Shown: positions 8,087-16,656 of the stretch, piece after piece | How the letters are laid out: every line of letters begins with the position of its first letter | Position numbering within the stretch: position 1 is the stretch's first letter | Assembly: GCF_013302895.1 (NCBI RefSeq) | Contig: NZ_VJOK01000001.1 | Coordinates: 1,655,690 to 1,712,026 of the forward strand | DNA length: 56,337 nt | Direction: 5' to 3' | Source: Streptomyces albus subsp. chlorinus | GTDB taxonomy: Bacteria; Actinomycetota; Actinomycetes; Streptomycetales; Streptomycetaceae | Notes under the pieces: generated by a model | What the model was told of the DNA's origin: nothing | The model's database searches: none | Seen by the model: the letters and a program-made list of their open reading frames with translations, nothing else | Position numbers and translations under genes: made by a program

Positions 8087-8865
8087 GTCGCGGATCTCCC
8101 GACGGTTCGGAGGGTGGGGCGGTACAGGGGCGGTGGTGGGGTGGGGCGGTACGGGGGCGGCAGTGGGGTGCGGTGGAGTGGGAAACGGGAGCCTCGGGCA
8201 GGGGCTCGTCCGTCAGGAGTTCCGGCGGGCCAGGACAACAGGACGCGGTCCCTGCGGAATACGATGAGATATGCGGCCGTCACGTGGAGCCCGGAGCTTG
8301 CGCTCGATGAGGAAAGCGCGCACTCGCTCGGTGGCCAGGAATTCTCTTGCCCTCTCCGGGGTTCCGCCGCACAAGAGAGGCCCCGGTTAAGCGTTTCCGT
8401 TCCAAGAGCGGGTGCGAGCTTCGCCCGGGGTGCCATCACCATCGCGTCGCCGGATCCCCCTCGCGAGGCCGTACGACCAGGCGCACCGCCCACCTTCAGT
8501 CGCTCGACCAACCCGAACGACACACGGCGACCGTAAACCCTTTCCCAACTCGCCCCCTTTACCGGCAATTACGTCGCCGCAATCACGTCACAAAGGGGAT
8601 CTTCCCGTCTTCCCTATTACCGAACAATGAACCAGCGCTCTTCATATGAACGGTAGTTGTGCGCCGGAGCAATCGAGGCACACACGACGGCGGTACACAA
8701 CGGGGCCGGACACTCAGCAGACAGACCGAAGGCCAAGGCTTCCTGTACCGGCCGGCCGCCGACCCGGACGGCAAGCGAGTCCCCGAGAACCAGGACTCAG
8801 GGGGCGGCACCATGTATGACAACAAACCGCCCGGTCGGTACGGAACAAGTTCCCCAGCTCGCCCT
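8087..8865. other. 779-bp intergenic region, possible NUDIX remnant
   Basis: No convincing intact gene. On the minus strand near 8210-8310 a frame reads HVTAAYLIVFRRDRVLLS, closely like the first beta strands of a NUDIX hydrolase, then dissolves into Pro/Arg low complexity, so it may be a decayed fragment. 8110-8180 holds G-rich GGGGCGGT repeats. 8343-8349 (TCTCTTG) and 8372-8378 (CAAGAGA) form a 7-bp inverted repeat. 8570-8650 is locally A/T-richer and could hold a promoter. Nothing there looks like a lanthipeptide precursor for the adjacent LanC-like gene. Confidence 0.4.
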
Positions 8866-10284
8866 TTACCCCGCCAGCGCACTCCTTCCCGTTGCGGCGA
8901 GCGAAGCCGCCTTCGCGCGGGCCGTCGCTGCCACTGCGGCCTGACCCAACCGATCGGCGAGCCGGGCCTGACCGAGCCAGTTGTAGGGGCTGGTCGGGCG
9001 CAGGCTGAGCCGTTCGCTCAGCAACATACGGGCCACCTCCCACCGTCGGGCCCGCAACGCCGCCTCGACCAATGTGCGCTGCACGACATCACGTTGCGCA
9101 TGGCTGCCGCCGAACGTCTGGAGCCGGCCCCGCAACGGCAACAGCAGCTCCATCGCCCTCTCGTACCGCCCCTGCCCGAAGGCGATCAACGCCCGGCACA
9201 CCGGCAGGCCGATCTCCACCATCATGGTGTGATTGGTGACGCCCGGATGCGGACGCGCCGCCCACGCCGCACGGTCGGCCACCAACTCCTCTGCCGCTTG
9301 CATCCGCCCGGCCCCGAGGTAAGCCATGACCGCATGGACGTCGTTGAAGGAATAGTGCGGCCCGTCCGCACGCGCCGCCCAAGCGTCCGCCAACGGCTCC
9401 CAACGCCCTCCGATGGCCGCCTGTACCTCGCCGCCCTCCAGGTACAGCCGCCACAACAGCGAGGCCGCATCGAGCAGTTCGAGCACCGCCCCCTCCGACG
9501 AGGGGGTGTGGAGAGCGGCGTCGTAGATGTCCAACGCCCGGCCCACCTCCCCGGCCTCCAGCGCGTAGAGGGCGTAGTGCCACCAGTTGTGCACGGCCAT
9601 CATGTTGCCCGCCCCCCAATCCGCCCTCCGGGCGTCAAGGTAACCGATGCCCTCCGCGAACCGGCCCCGCATCTCCATGCAGTGCGCGACGGCGTGGATG
9701 CCCCACACATCGCGAGGCCCGCGCTCCACGGCGGCCCGCGCGGTCTCCTCGGCCCTGGCGTAGTCGCCCGACTCCTCCAACCCGAAACCGAGCATTCCGA
9801 GCAACGGCCCGTAGTGCGGGTCCTCCTCACTCCACGCGGTCAGCGCACCCGCGACTCGATCCCGCAGCGACGCGGCGTTGCCGGTGAAGAAGTCGATCTG
9901 ATGTCCGACAGCCAGCGCGAGAGTGTCCCGCGGCCAGGCCACAGTGATCTCCCTCAGCAACGCCCCCGCCCGCTCGATGTCCCCCGCCAGCCATACAGAA
10001 GCAGCACACAGATGTGCCCGCTCCCGCTCCGTGAAGCCGGACTGGTCCGCGTCGGCCCGGAACCGCGCGAACTCCTCGCGCACCGCCACCGCCTGGGCCT
10101 CCTCCGTGCCGAGCAGACCCAAGTAAGCGGCGAAGACCTGCCCCATGGGTGCCCCCGGCGCCACCCTGCGCATCTCACCGACCGTCTCGGCGACGTCCCC
10201 GCGGAAGAAGAGAAACGAGTCGACAGCCCGCTCGTACAGCGCCACCGCATCCGCGTCGCCGCCCCCTCCGCCGAGCTCGCTCAT
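8866..10284 (-). CDS. TPR-repeat protein, TTC38-like
   Basis: A 472-aa all-helical protein with repeated tetratricopeptide-like units: DALALYERAVDSFLFF-type start, YARAEETARAAVERGP, EVGRALDIYDAALHT, ERAMELLLPLRGRLQ. The run VAHCMEMRGRFAEG followed by MMAVHNWWHYALYALE is characteristic of the TPR38 (TTC38) group, whose biochemical role is unknown. I start it at MSELGGGGGDAD (ATG 10284), just after the stop of the upstream gene. The Shine-Dalgarno (GGAG) abuts the ATG and is badly spaced. The frame stays open upstream for another 790 bp, overlapping the tail of the pentapeptide gene in another frame, so the N-terminus is uncertain. It may be co-transcribed with that gene. Confidence 0.8.
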   Translation of the reverse strand: MSELGGGGGDADAVALYERAVDSFLFFRGDVAETVGEMRRVAPGAPMGQVFAAYLGLLGTEEAQAVAVREEFARFRADADQSGFTERERAHLCAASVWLAGDIERAGALLREITVAWPRDTLALAVGHQIDFFTGNAASLRDRVAGALTAWSEEDPHYGPLLGMLGFGLEESGDYARAEETARAAVERGPRDVWGIHAVAHCMEMRGRFAEGIGYLDARRADWGAGNMMAVHNWWHYALYALEAGEVGRALDIYDAALHTPSSEGAVLELLDAASLLWRLYLEGGEVQAAIGGRWEPLADAWAARADGPHYSFNDVHAVMAYLGAGRMQAAEELVADRAAWAARPHPGVTNHTMMVEIGLPVCRALIAFGQGRYERAMELLLPLRGRLQTFGGSHAQRDVVQRTLVEAALRARRWEVARMLLSERLSLRPTSPYNWLGQARLADRLGQAAVAATARAKAASLAATGRSALAG

Positions 10285-10324
10285 CTCCAGCCCGTGCCGA
10301 TCCCTCGGCCGGCGCCGCACCGGA

Positions 10325-11878
10325 TCAACCCTGCGCCCGGCCCTCACCCCCTCGTGGCCGCTGGCCCCTCCGGGCACGCCCCCGCGGAGCACCGCCCGAT
10401 CGAGCACCCCCACTTCGTCCGGCTCCGCCGTCTGAGGCGCCTCCGCTTCGCCGGGCACTGCCCTGTTGAGCGGCATCGGCTCGGGAGCTGCCGTACCGGG
10501 CACCGCCCCGTGGACTTCGCTCCCGCTCCGAACCGTCTCCTGATGGGCGATTTTTCCGGGACCGCTCCCCCGGATCGTCGTCCCGCCGAGTACGGTTCCG
10601 TCGGCCTCCGTCTTGCTCCCGTGCTCTGTCCCACCCGGGGTCGGCCGATCCGCTACCGGATTCCTTCGATCCACCCGGCTCGGTACGCCCGGAGCCGGGG
10701 CGGTCACGCCCGCCCTGCCCCCGTCCGCCGGCGTGACGCTCGCCTTCCCTCTCACGGGGTCCGCTCCCGCGCTCGCCCCACGGACGCCCGGGCCCCGACT
10801 CGCCGCCCTGTCCCCGTCGGCCACCTCCGGCATTGTCGCGTCCGGTGTTGCCGCGTCCGGTGTTGTTGCCTCCGATGTCGTCGCGTCCGGTGCTGCCATT
10901 GCCCGGGCTGCCGTTGCCGGAGCGTCGACGGTCCTCGCGAGAAGCGGATCCTCCGTCCCGTTTGCCGCGTTTTCCGCGCCCGGTCCGCTGCTCATGACCG
11001 CTCCTCCCACCGACGCCGCCTCCACCTGGTGCGGCCCTTCCGCGCGAGGTTCCCCGCGCCTGCCGTGGCGCCTCATGCTGCACGGGCGAGGGGGCGTCCG
11101 GCCAGTGTGAGGGGCGGATCAGCGTGTCGGGGACAACCGTCGTGGAGTCACCCCGTGCGGCGTTCAGTTGCGATTGGGTGAGGAAGAGCGCACCCGACAG
11201 GTTCGCCCCGCGCAGATCGGTGTCCCGCAGGTCTGCCCCGAGAAGATCAACTTGCCGTAGATCAGCCTCCCGCAGATCCGCGGCGATCACCAGCGCACCC
11301 CGCAAGGTCGCCCCTCGCAACCGGGCGCCCCGCATGCTGGTGCCCACCAGATCCGCGCGCCGCAGGTCACGACCGCCCAACCCCTCGCGAACCCGCTCGC
11401 TGACCCGCTCCAGCACCGGACCCACCCTCGCCCGCCAAACCTCCACCTCGGTGGAGAGCAACGTGTCCGCATCCCCGTCGATCAGCGCGTCGAGCTGTGC
11501 GATCAACGTGCCCGCGTCCTCACCGGAACTGATGGCCTCCGCCTCCGTGAGCAGCCACAGAAGCTCGTGCAACTGCCTCGTCACCCGGAAGACCGCGAAC
11601 ATGGACGGCCCGGGCGCCACCCCCTCCCGGGCCGTCACCCGCTGCCCGGCGCCGTAACAGTCGAAGACCGAACATCCCGCGAAGCCACTCTCCCGCAGCC
11701 GCGCATGGATCGAGCACCGGTTGTCGACGGTCAGGTTCGCGCAGCGCTCACCGGCCGGTTTGTCGACCGCGAAGTCCGCCGAGGCCGCGAACGGCAGCGC
11801 CACACAGCACAGCCCCGCACACCGCTCACAGTCGGCTCGCAGCCTCTCCATGCGCCCCGAACCCTTCATCTCGTTCAC
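10325..11878 (-). CDS. YkgJ-type cysteine-cluster protein with pentapeptide repeats and disordered tail
   Basis: 517 aa in three parts. Residues about 14-75 carry the YkgJ-like cluster CERCAGLCCVALPF, then later single Cys residues (GERCANL, NRCSIH, FAGCSVFDC); such clusters are thought to bind metal or an Fe-S centre. Residues about 165-245 are pentapeptide repeats of the A(D/N)LXX type (RDLRRADLVGTSMRGARLRG, ADLREADLRQVDLLGADLRD), which fold as a right-handed beta helix. From about 265 to the end is Gly/Arg/Asp/Ser low complexity with RGG-like units (NTGRGNTGRDNAGGG). Over the tail a second frame on the same strand is equally open, so the C-terminal boundary is uncertain. The function is unknown. 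Confidence 0.78.
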   Translation of the reverse strand: MNEMKGSGRMERLRADCERCAGLCCVALPFAASADFAVDKPAGERCANLTVDNRCSIHARLRESGFAGCSVFDCYGAGQRVTAREGVAPGPSMFAVFRVTRQLHELLWLLTEAEAISSGEDAGTLIAQLDALIDGDADTLLSTEVEVWRARVGPVLERVSERVREGLGGRDLRRADLVGTSMRGARLRGATLRGALVIAADLREADLRQVDLLGADLRDTDLRGANLSGALFLTQSQLNAARGDSTTVVPDTLIRPSHWPDAPSPVQHEAPRQARGTSRGRAAPGGGGVGGRSGHEQRTGRGKRGKRDGGSASREDRRRSGNGSPGNGSTGRDDIGGNNTGRGNTGRDNAGGGRRGQGGESGPGRPWGERGSGPREREGERHAGGRGQGGRDRPGSGRTEPGGSKESGSGSADPGWDRAREQDGGRRNRTRRDDDPGERSRKNRPSGDGSERERSPRGGARYGSSRADAAQQGSARRSGGASDGGAGRSGGARSGGAPRGRARRGQRPRGGEGRAQG

Positions 11879-12074
11879 CCACTCAACCTAAACGCTCGGA
11901 CACACCCACCCGGCGCGAGCAGCCACTGCCATCCCTTACGCCCCTCCGGCCCGGCCCTGAAGCCCCAGCTCCTGGGGCCGAGAAGCCGCCCCGCTCCGCA
12001 TGCGGCCCGCCCTCCACGGCAGCGGCACCAAGCTTCCCTCGCCGAACGCACCTGGCGGCCAGCCATCGGCGGGG

Positions 12075-14492
12075 CTATCCAGCGCGCACAGGTCCCGTGC
12101 TCGCCGTCCGCAGCAGCCTGTAGGCCGGAAGCACACTCGCCAGCAGCCCCACTATCAGACAGCTCCCCACCGCGCCTCCCACCCACGGCCAGGCGACCGT
12201 CGGTGCGACGGGCACCCCCAGGCTCTCGCGCAGGCCGTGCACCATCCCCAGCAGTGCCGGCAGCACCACGGCCATCCCCAGCGCCCCGCCCAACATCACG
12301 GCGCAGACAGTCTCACCTGCGACGATCCGCAGCACCTGGCGAAGCGTGGCTCCGGATAGCCGGAGGATCCGCAGGTCCCGGGCTCGGTCGGCGGTGGCCG
12401 TCAGCAGAGTGGAAGCCACGGCTATGGCCGTGTACCCGGCCGTCATGGCGACCAGCATCAAGGTGAAGATCCACACGAGCCTGTCCTCTTCCGCATCCGA
12501 CGAGGACGCATAAGTGGCCGGCGTGACCTCCCTTGCCCCGGGTATCCCGGCCACGGGACGTGGCCCATCACCATCTGTGCGGTAGGCCACGTCGGCCAGC
12601 GCAGAGGGGTCGTGCTGACGCACTACTGCCCGAGGAAGCACCACCTGGTAGGGAACTTCCTCATCGTCCAGTACTGCGGCCACCCGCAGCCGCTCCTTAC
12701 GACCGTCCTCAAAGGTGAAGACGGCATACCGCCCCTCACGCCACCCATGCGCGGCTGCCACCGATTCGGACACGAACACGGTGCCTTCGGAGGGTGTGGT
12801 ATGGCCATGGAGCCGTGCGAATCCCGAGCCGACCCCGGCCGCTGTGAACGCCGCCTGCCCGCTGCCGCCGTAAACGTTGGAGGACAAGAACGCGTTTCGC
12901 TCCAGCCCCGCCTTCCTTGTCACGGCATCACTCAGCCCAGGAGTGCCGACGGGTGCGAGCGCGGTGTCGGCCCGCACAGCGGCAGCTTGGCGGTCGGTGT
13001 CAGCGGTCTCCGTCGTCTGGACAGTACTGGTGATGAGAACCGCGAAAGCAACCGTGGCCAGCACCGGCGCGATGGTGGCGGAGGTGCGCCGTACGGCAGT
13101 GCGCATGTTCTCCCGCACGAGGAGGGATGTCGCTCCCGGCCGGCGGGCCAGGGGGAGAGTGAGCACACCGACCACCGACCGCACCAGCGCCGGGATGAGC
13201 AGCGTGAGTCCTACGGTCAGCCCTGCCGCTGTACCCAGCCCGAGCAGCACCATCGTGTCACTGCTGCCGAAGGCCGTCGCCACCGCGCAGGCCAGTCCCG
13301 CTGCCGTCGCTGCCACTCCTGCCGCCCAGCGTTTACGGGACATGGGCCGGTCGTCGACGGCCGCCTCGCGCATCGCTTCCATCGGGGCCACCTTCGCTGC
13401 TCGGCGCGAGGCGGTCCACGCTCCGGCCAATGCCACGGCGGTTCCGAGAACGAGTGCCACACACGGGACCCACCAGTGGCTGTCCACCACGAAGCCTTCC
13501 GGCTGCAAGCCGGCGTCCACCAGCACGGCCGCTGTCGAGGGCGCGAGGGCCAGGCCCGTCAGCGCCCCGGCAGCGGAGCCGACCACGCCGACGAGCATCG
13601 CCTCTCCACAGACGGTGCGGCGCACCTGCCTCGGAGTGGCACCAAGAGTGCGCAGCAGCCCGAACTCCTGTCGCCGCTGCGCCACGGTGAACGCGAAGGT
13701 CGAGGAGACGATGAAGACAGTCACGAAGACCGAGAGCGCCGCCATGGCGGTGACGACCTGGCCGCCGATCCACCGAGTGACCTCATCCTGGCGCGGTGCC
13801 AGAGCGTCACGGCCCGCTCCGGTGAAGACCTCTCCCCCACCACGCGCAGTGGCCACGACTCGCCGCGTCGCGGACGCGATGTCGGCCGCAGAGACGCTCT
13901 TCACAAGGGTGAGCCCGATGACGCGGACCCCGCCGGACAAAGAAGCAGCACGGGCATCGGTGACGTAGTAGCCCGGCCCGTCCATCGTGCCGGAAACGGT
14001 GAAGCGGTGGGGCCCGTCGGCAGTGAGCAGGGTCACCCGCTCTCCCGGCCTGTGGCCGTACGCCTGGTCGAGGACCACTTCGTCGCTCTTCGTCGGCGGC
14101 TTTCCGGCCTGGAGCCCATAGGAAGCGAGAGCGGCCGAGGACCAGCCGTGTCCCTGCCGCTCCCCCTTGCGCTGCTCGGTACCGGGCAGCTGGGCGTAGA
14201 AGGAGCGGTCGGCGACGGCAGACCGCACGCCGGGCAGCCGAGCCAGTTCGCGCCGGAGTTCTCTTGCTTCCTCCGGCTTCCAGGGTGGCGGCTCCGCGTA
14301 CTGGCCTCCGATCTGATCCCCCAGCGGGGCGCGCACCAACACAGCCGCCCCTGCCAGTCGCTCGGGCACGTCCGTTCCCCTGGACAGCAGGATCAGCCCA
14401 CTCATCGTCACAACAGCGACGCCGAGGACGAGAGCCACGAACGTGCCCAGAAACGAGGACCAGCGGTCCCGTACGGTTGCCAGACTGATCAC
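12075..14492 (-). CDS. ABC transporter permease, FtsX/MacB type, duplicated
   Basis: 805 aa with two FtsX-like permease modules. After an N-terminal helix (FLGTFVALVLGVAVVTMSGL) and an extracytoplasmic region comes helix set 1 with the FtsX-like signature QRRQEFGLLRTLGATPRQVR (about 267-286). A second N-terminal-like half follows, then the matching signature DRARDLRILRLSGATLRQVL near the C-terminus. This is the standard two-repeat exporter permease of Streptomyces that pairs with a MacB/LolD-like ATPase. The gene overlaps the ATPase gene by 4 nt (ATGA), so the two are co-translated. Together with the divergent histidine kinase/LuxR pair, it looks like a cell-envelope stress or antimicrobial-peptide detoxification module. 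Confidence 0.92.
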   Translation of the reverse strand: MISLATVRDRWSSFLGTFVALVLGVAVVTMSGLILLSRGTDVPERLAGAAVLVRAPLGDQIGGQYAEPPPWKPEEARELRRELARLPGVRSAVADRSFYAQLPGTEQRKGERQGHGWSSAALASYGLQAGKPPTKSDEVVLDQAYGHRPGERVTLLTADGPHRFTVSGTMDGPGYYVTDARAASLSGGVRVIGLTLVKSVSAADIASATRRVVATARGGGEVFTGAGRDALAPRQDEVTRWIGGQVVTAMAALSVFVTVFIVSSTFAFTVAQRRQEFGLLRTLGATPRQVRRTVCGEAMLVGVVGSAAGALTGLALAPSTAAVLVDAGLQPEGFVVDSHWWVPCVALVLGTAVALAGAWTASRRAAKVAPMEAMREAAVDDRPMSRKRWAAGVAATAAGLACAVATAFGSSDTMVLLGLGTAAGLTVGLTLLIPALVRSVVGVLTLPLARRPGATSLLVRENMRTAVRRTSATIAPVLATVAFAVLITSTVQTTETADTDRQAAAVRADTALAPVGTPGLSDAVTRKAGLERNAFLSSNVYGGSGQAAFTAAGVGSGFARLHGHTTPSEGTVFVSESVAAAHGWREGRYAVFTFEDGRKERLRVAAVLDDEEVPYQVVLPRAVVRQHDPSALADVAYRTDGDGPRPVAGIPGAREVTPATYASSSDAEEDRLVWIFTLMLVAMTAGYTAIAVASTLLTATADRARDLRILRLSGATLRQVLRIVAGETVCAVMLGGALGMAVVLPALLGMVHGLRESLGVPVAPTVAWPWVGGAVGSCLIVGLLASVLPAYRLLRTASTGPVRAG

Positions 14493-15373
14493 GGCCGCCC
14501 CTCCTCTTGCTTGTCGGCCCGTCCCTGGCCCGCGGCCGTCGCCGCGCGGAGTTCCACGGCGGTCCGGCCCGGTGCGGTTTCCTCCAGTGCCGCCATACGT
14601 GCCGCGATGGCCTCGGCTCCCTGACTGCCAGGGAGTTCACTCACAGGTCTCCCGTCGGCGAGCAGCACGACGCGGTCCGCGTAGGCTGCGGCTGCCGGAT
14701 CATGGGTGACCATCACCACGGTCTGCTTGTTCGCATCCGCCAGCTCGCGGAGCATCCGCAGGACGCCACGCGAGGTATGGGTGTCCAGAGCGCCGGTCGG
14801 TTCGTCGGCGAAGAGCACGGCCGGTCGCGCGATGACGGCACGGGCCAGTGCCACCCTCTGCTGCTGGCCGCCGGACAACTCGCTGGGTCGGTGCCTGGCG
14901 CGGTCACCGAGCCCGAAACGCTCCAGCGCCGCGATGGCCTCTCCCGGTTCGGCACGGCGACCGGCGAGCCGGAGCGGCAGCTCCACGTTCTGGGCGGCGG
15001 TCAATGCCGGGACAAGATTGAACGCCTGGAAGACGAAGCCCACCCGTTCGCGGCGGAGGACCGTCAACTCGTCCTCGCTCAAGGAAGCCAGTTCCGTACC
15101 GTCCACCAGAACCTGGCCACGGCTGGGGCGTTCTATGCCGGCCGCGCAGTGGAGCAGCGTCGATTTGCCGGACCCGGAAGGTCCCATGACAGCGGTCATG
15201 GTGCCGCGTGCGAAGCCGAGGGAGACGCCTGCGAGCGCGGTCACGGTCCGCTCGGCTTCGCCGTAGCACTTCGCGACCGCGCGCAGTTCAACCGGCAGCG
15301 GGTTCTGGACGGGTTCGACAGGCCGGCCGGCTCGAGACCTGGCGGCCGCTGTTGTTGTGTGTTGTGAGGTCAT
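14489..15373 (-). CDS. ABC transporter ATP-binding protein, MacB/LolD type
   Basis: A 294-aa nucleotide-binding subunit. Walker A is GPSGSGKST, the Q-loop region FVFQAFNLVPALTA, the ABC signature LSGGQQQRVALARA, Walker B VLFADEPTGALD and the H-loop VMVTHDPAAA. The phrase DEPTGALD and AFNLVPALTA are characteristic of the MacB/LolD/FtsE branch that energises FtsX-type permeases without moving substrate through a channel. The C-terminal 50 residues are an extra Ala/Glu-rich tail. The ATG at 15373 lacks a clear Shine-Dalgarno, so translation may start near a leaderless transcript. The promoter must lie in the 110-bp region shared with the kinase gene, which carries the dyad at 15411-15446. Confidence 0.93.
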   Translation of the reverse strand: MTSQHTTTAAARSRAGRPVEPVQNPLPVELRAVAKCYGEAERTVTALAGVSLGFARGTMTAVMGPSGSGKSTLLHCAAGIERPSRGQVLVDGTELASLSEDELTVLRRERVGFVFQAFNLVPALTAAQNVELPLRLAGRRAEPGEAIAALERFGLGDRARHRPSELSGGQQQRVALARAVIARPAVLFADEPTGALDTHTSRGVLRMLRELADANKQTVVMVTHDPAAAAYADRVVLLADGRPVSELPGSQGAEAIAARMAALEETAPGRTAVELRAATAAGQGRADKQEEGRP

Positions 15374-15410
15374 GGCTCAAGAGAACGCCGCGTGAGCACC
15401 TCCCCACATC

Positions 15411-15446
15411 AGTGCCAGGACTAGTGTTGGTACTACACCTGGCACT
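15411..15446. promoter_or_regulatory. Perfect 9-bp dyad operator between exporter and two-component genes
   Basis: AGTGCCAGG (15411-15419) and CCTGGCACT (15438-15446) are perfect inverted repeats separated by 18 bp. An inner TAGT...ACTA pair gives a nested dyad. The outer edges sit 38 bp from the ATPase start codon (15373) and 38 bp from the kinase GTG (15484), so the site is symmetric to both genes. It is a strong candidate binding site for the adjacent LuxR-type response regulator, controlling both directions. Confidence 0.7.
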
Positions 15447-15483
15447 ACTGCCCTGGCCCTTGCCGCCGGGCTACGGTCGTCCG

Positions 15484-16656
15484 GTGATCTCACGAAACGT
15501 CCTGGAAGCTCTCGGTCAGGTGCCGTTGCGGTTTCCACTCACCGCGTGGCCATGGCGCGGACTGGCCTACCTGCTGTCCGGCGGCGGACTCGCGGCCGCG
15601 GTGTATCTGACCGTCGCGGCCATGCTGGCGGCGCCGTTCGGGACAGTGACGGGAGTGTTGTGCTCGGTACTGGCCGTAACCTTCGGTGCCGCCCTCTCCG
15701 GCCCGCTGGAGCGGTGGCGTCTCGGTCTGGTCGACCGCGGCGTGACGCTGCAGCCCACGGACCGGAGAACCTATGGGTACGGCATCGTCTCGATACTCGC
15801 GGTGGGCTTGGCCGACCTTGCGGTGGCACTGGTCTCGATCGGAATTCCCGGCTGGCTGCTGCTGTCGCCTTTCCAGCCGACGGCCACCACGTGGGAGAAG
15901 GTCACCGGTCCGATAGCCGGGGTATTGCTGCTGATCGTCGCGAGCTATCCGATAGGGGCGTGGGCAGGGGTACGCGCAGCGGTCGCGCGTTCGGTACTCG
16001 CTCCCCATGAGGGGGAACTGCGGGAGGTGGTCCGCTCCCGGGCCCGGCTGGTGGACGCCTTCGAGACGGAACGGCGCCGGATCGAGCGGGACCTGCACGA
16101 CGGAGCACAGCAGCGGCTCGTCGCCCTCAACGTACGGCTGGGGCTGGCCACATTGGATCTGCCGGCGGACAGTGCCGCGGCGAAGGAGATCGGCCAGGCG
16201 CATTCGCTGGCCAAGGAAGCCTTGGCGGAGTTGCGCGAGCTGATCCGTGGGGTGCATCCGCAAGTGCTCAGCGAGCGAGGCTTGCACGCGGCGGTGCGAG
16301 ACATAGCGGGACGCTCGCCCGTACCCGTCGACCTGGAGATCGAGTTGCCCGGTCGTCTCCCATCGGCTGCTGAGACCACGGCGTTCTTTGTGACGTCGGA
16401 GACTCTCACGAACGTCGCGAAGCACAGTGGAGCAGGTCGTTGCCAGGTCACGGCATGGGTCGAGAAGGAGGTGCTCTATCTGGAGGTGGTGGACGACGGT
16501 GTGGGCGGTGCCGACATGTCAGGCTCGGGGCTGACCGGGCTGGCTGACCGGGTTGCCGCAGCCGACGGAAGAATGTTCCTGTCCAGTCCCCCAGGCGGCC
16601 CGACCCGTCTGAGAGTGGAGATTCCATGCAGCCCGAGCGTTCTCTCCGCATCGTGA
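15484..16656 (+). CDS. Sensor histidine kinase, NarL/DesK class (HisKA_3)
   Basis: 390 aa from the GTG at 15484. The N-terminal half holds four hydrophobic segments in two pairs (about 28-50, 53-75, 100-125, 143-168), the sensor layout common in Streptomyces kinases (RFPLTAWPWRGLAYLLSG). Then comes the HisKA_3 dimerisation box ERRRIERDLHDGAQQRLVAL with phosphoacceptor His at about 205. The HATPase domain has SETLTNVAKHSGA (N box), VVDDGVGGAD (D box) and GLTGLADRVAAADG (G box). The membrane-embedded sensor and the divergent MacB-type exporter suggest detection of a membrane-acting compound or lipid state. It overlaps the regulator gene by 31 nt. An upstream start is open but lies inside the operator region. 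Confidence 0.9.
   Translation: MISRNVLEALGQVPLRFPLTAWPWRGLAYLLSGGGLAAAVYLTVAAMLAAPFGTVTGVLCSVLAVTFGAALSGPLERWRLGLVDRGVTLQPTDRRTYGYGIVSILAVGLADLAVALVSIGIPGWLLLSPFQPTATTWEKVTGPIAGVLLLIVASYPIGAWAGVRAAVARSVLAPHEGELREVVRSRARLVDAFETERRRIERDLHDGAQQRLVALNVRLGLATLDLPADSAAAKEIGQAHSLAKEALAELRELIRGVHPQVLSERGLHAAVRDIAGRSPVPVDLEIELPGRLPSAAETTAFFVTSETLTNVAKHSGAGRCQVTAWVEKEVLYLEVVDDGVGGADMSGSGLTGLADRVAAADGRMFLSSPPGGPTRLRVEIPCSPSVLSAS

Noticed and set aside
8657..8944. Plus-strand ORFs around 8659-8944, including frames starting MYDNKPPGRYG and MTTNRPVGTEQV, considered as a lanthipeptide precursor
   Set aside because: They run antisense into the TPR gene end, have no Cys/Ser/Thr core and no coding bias.
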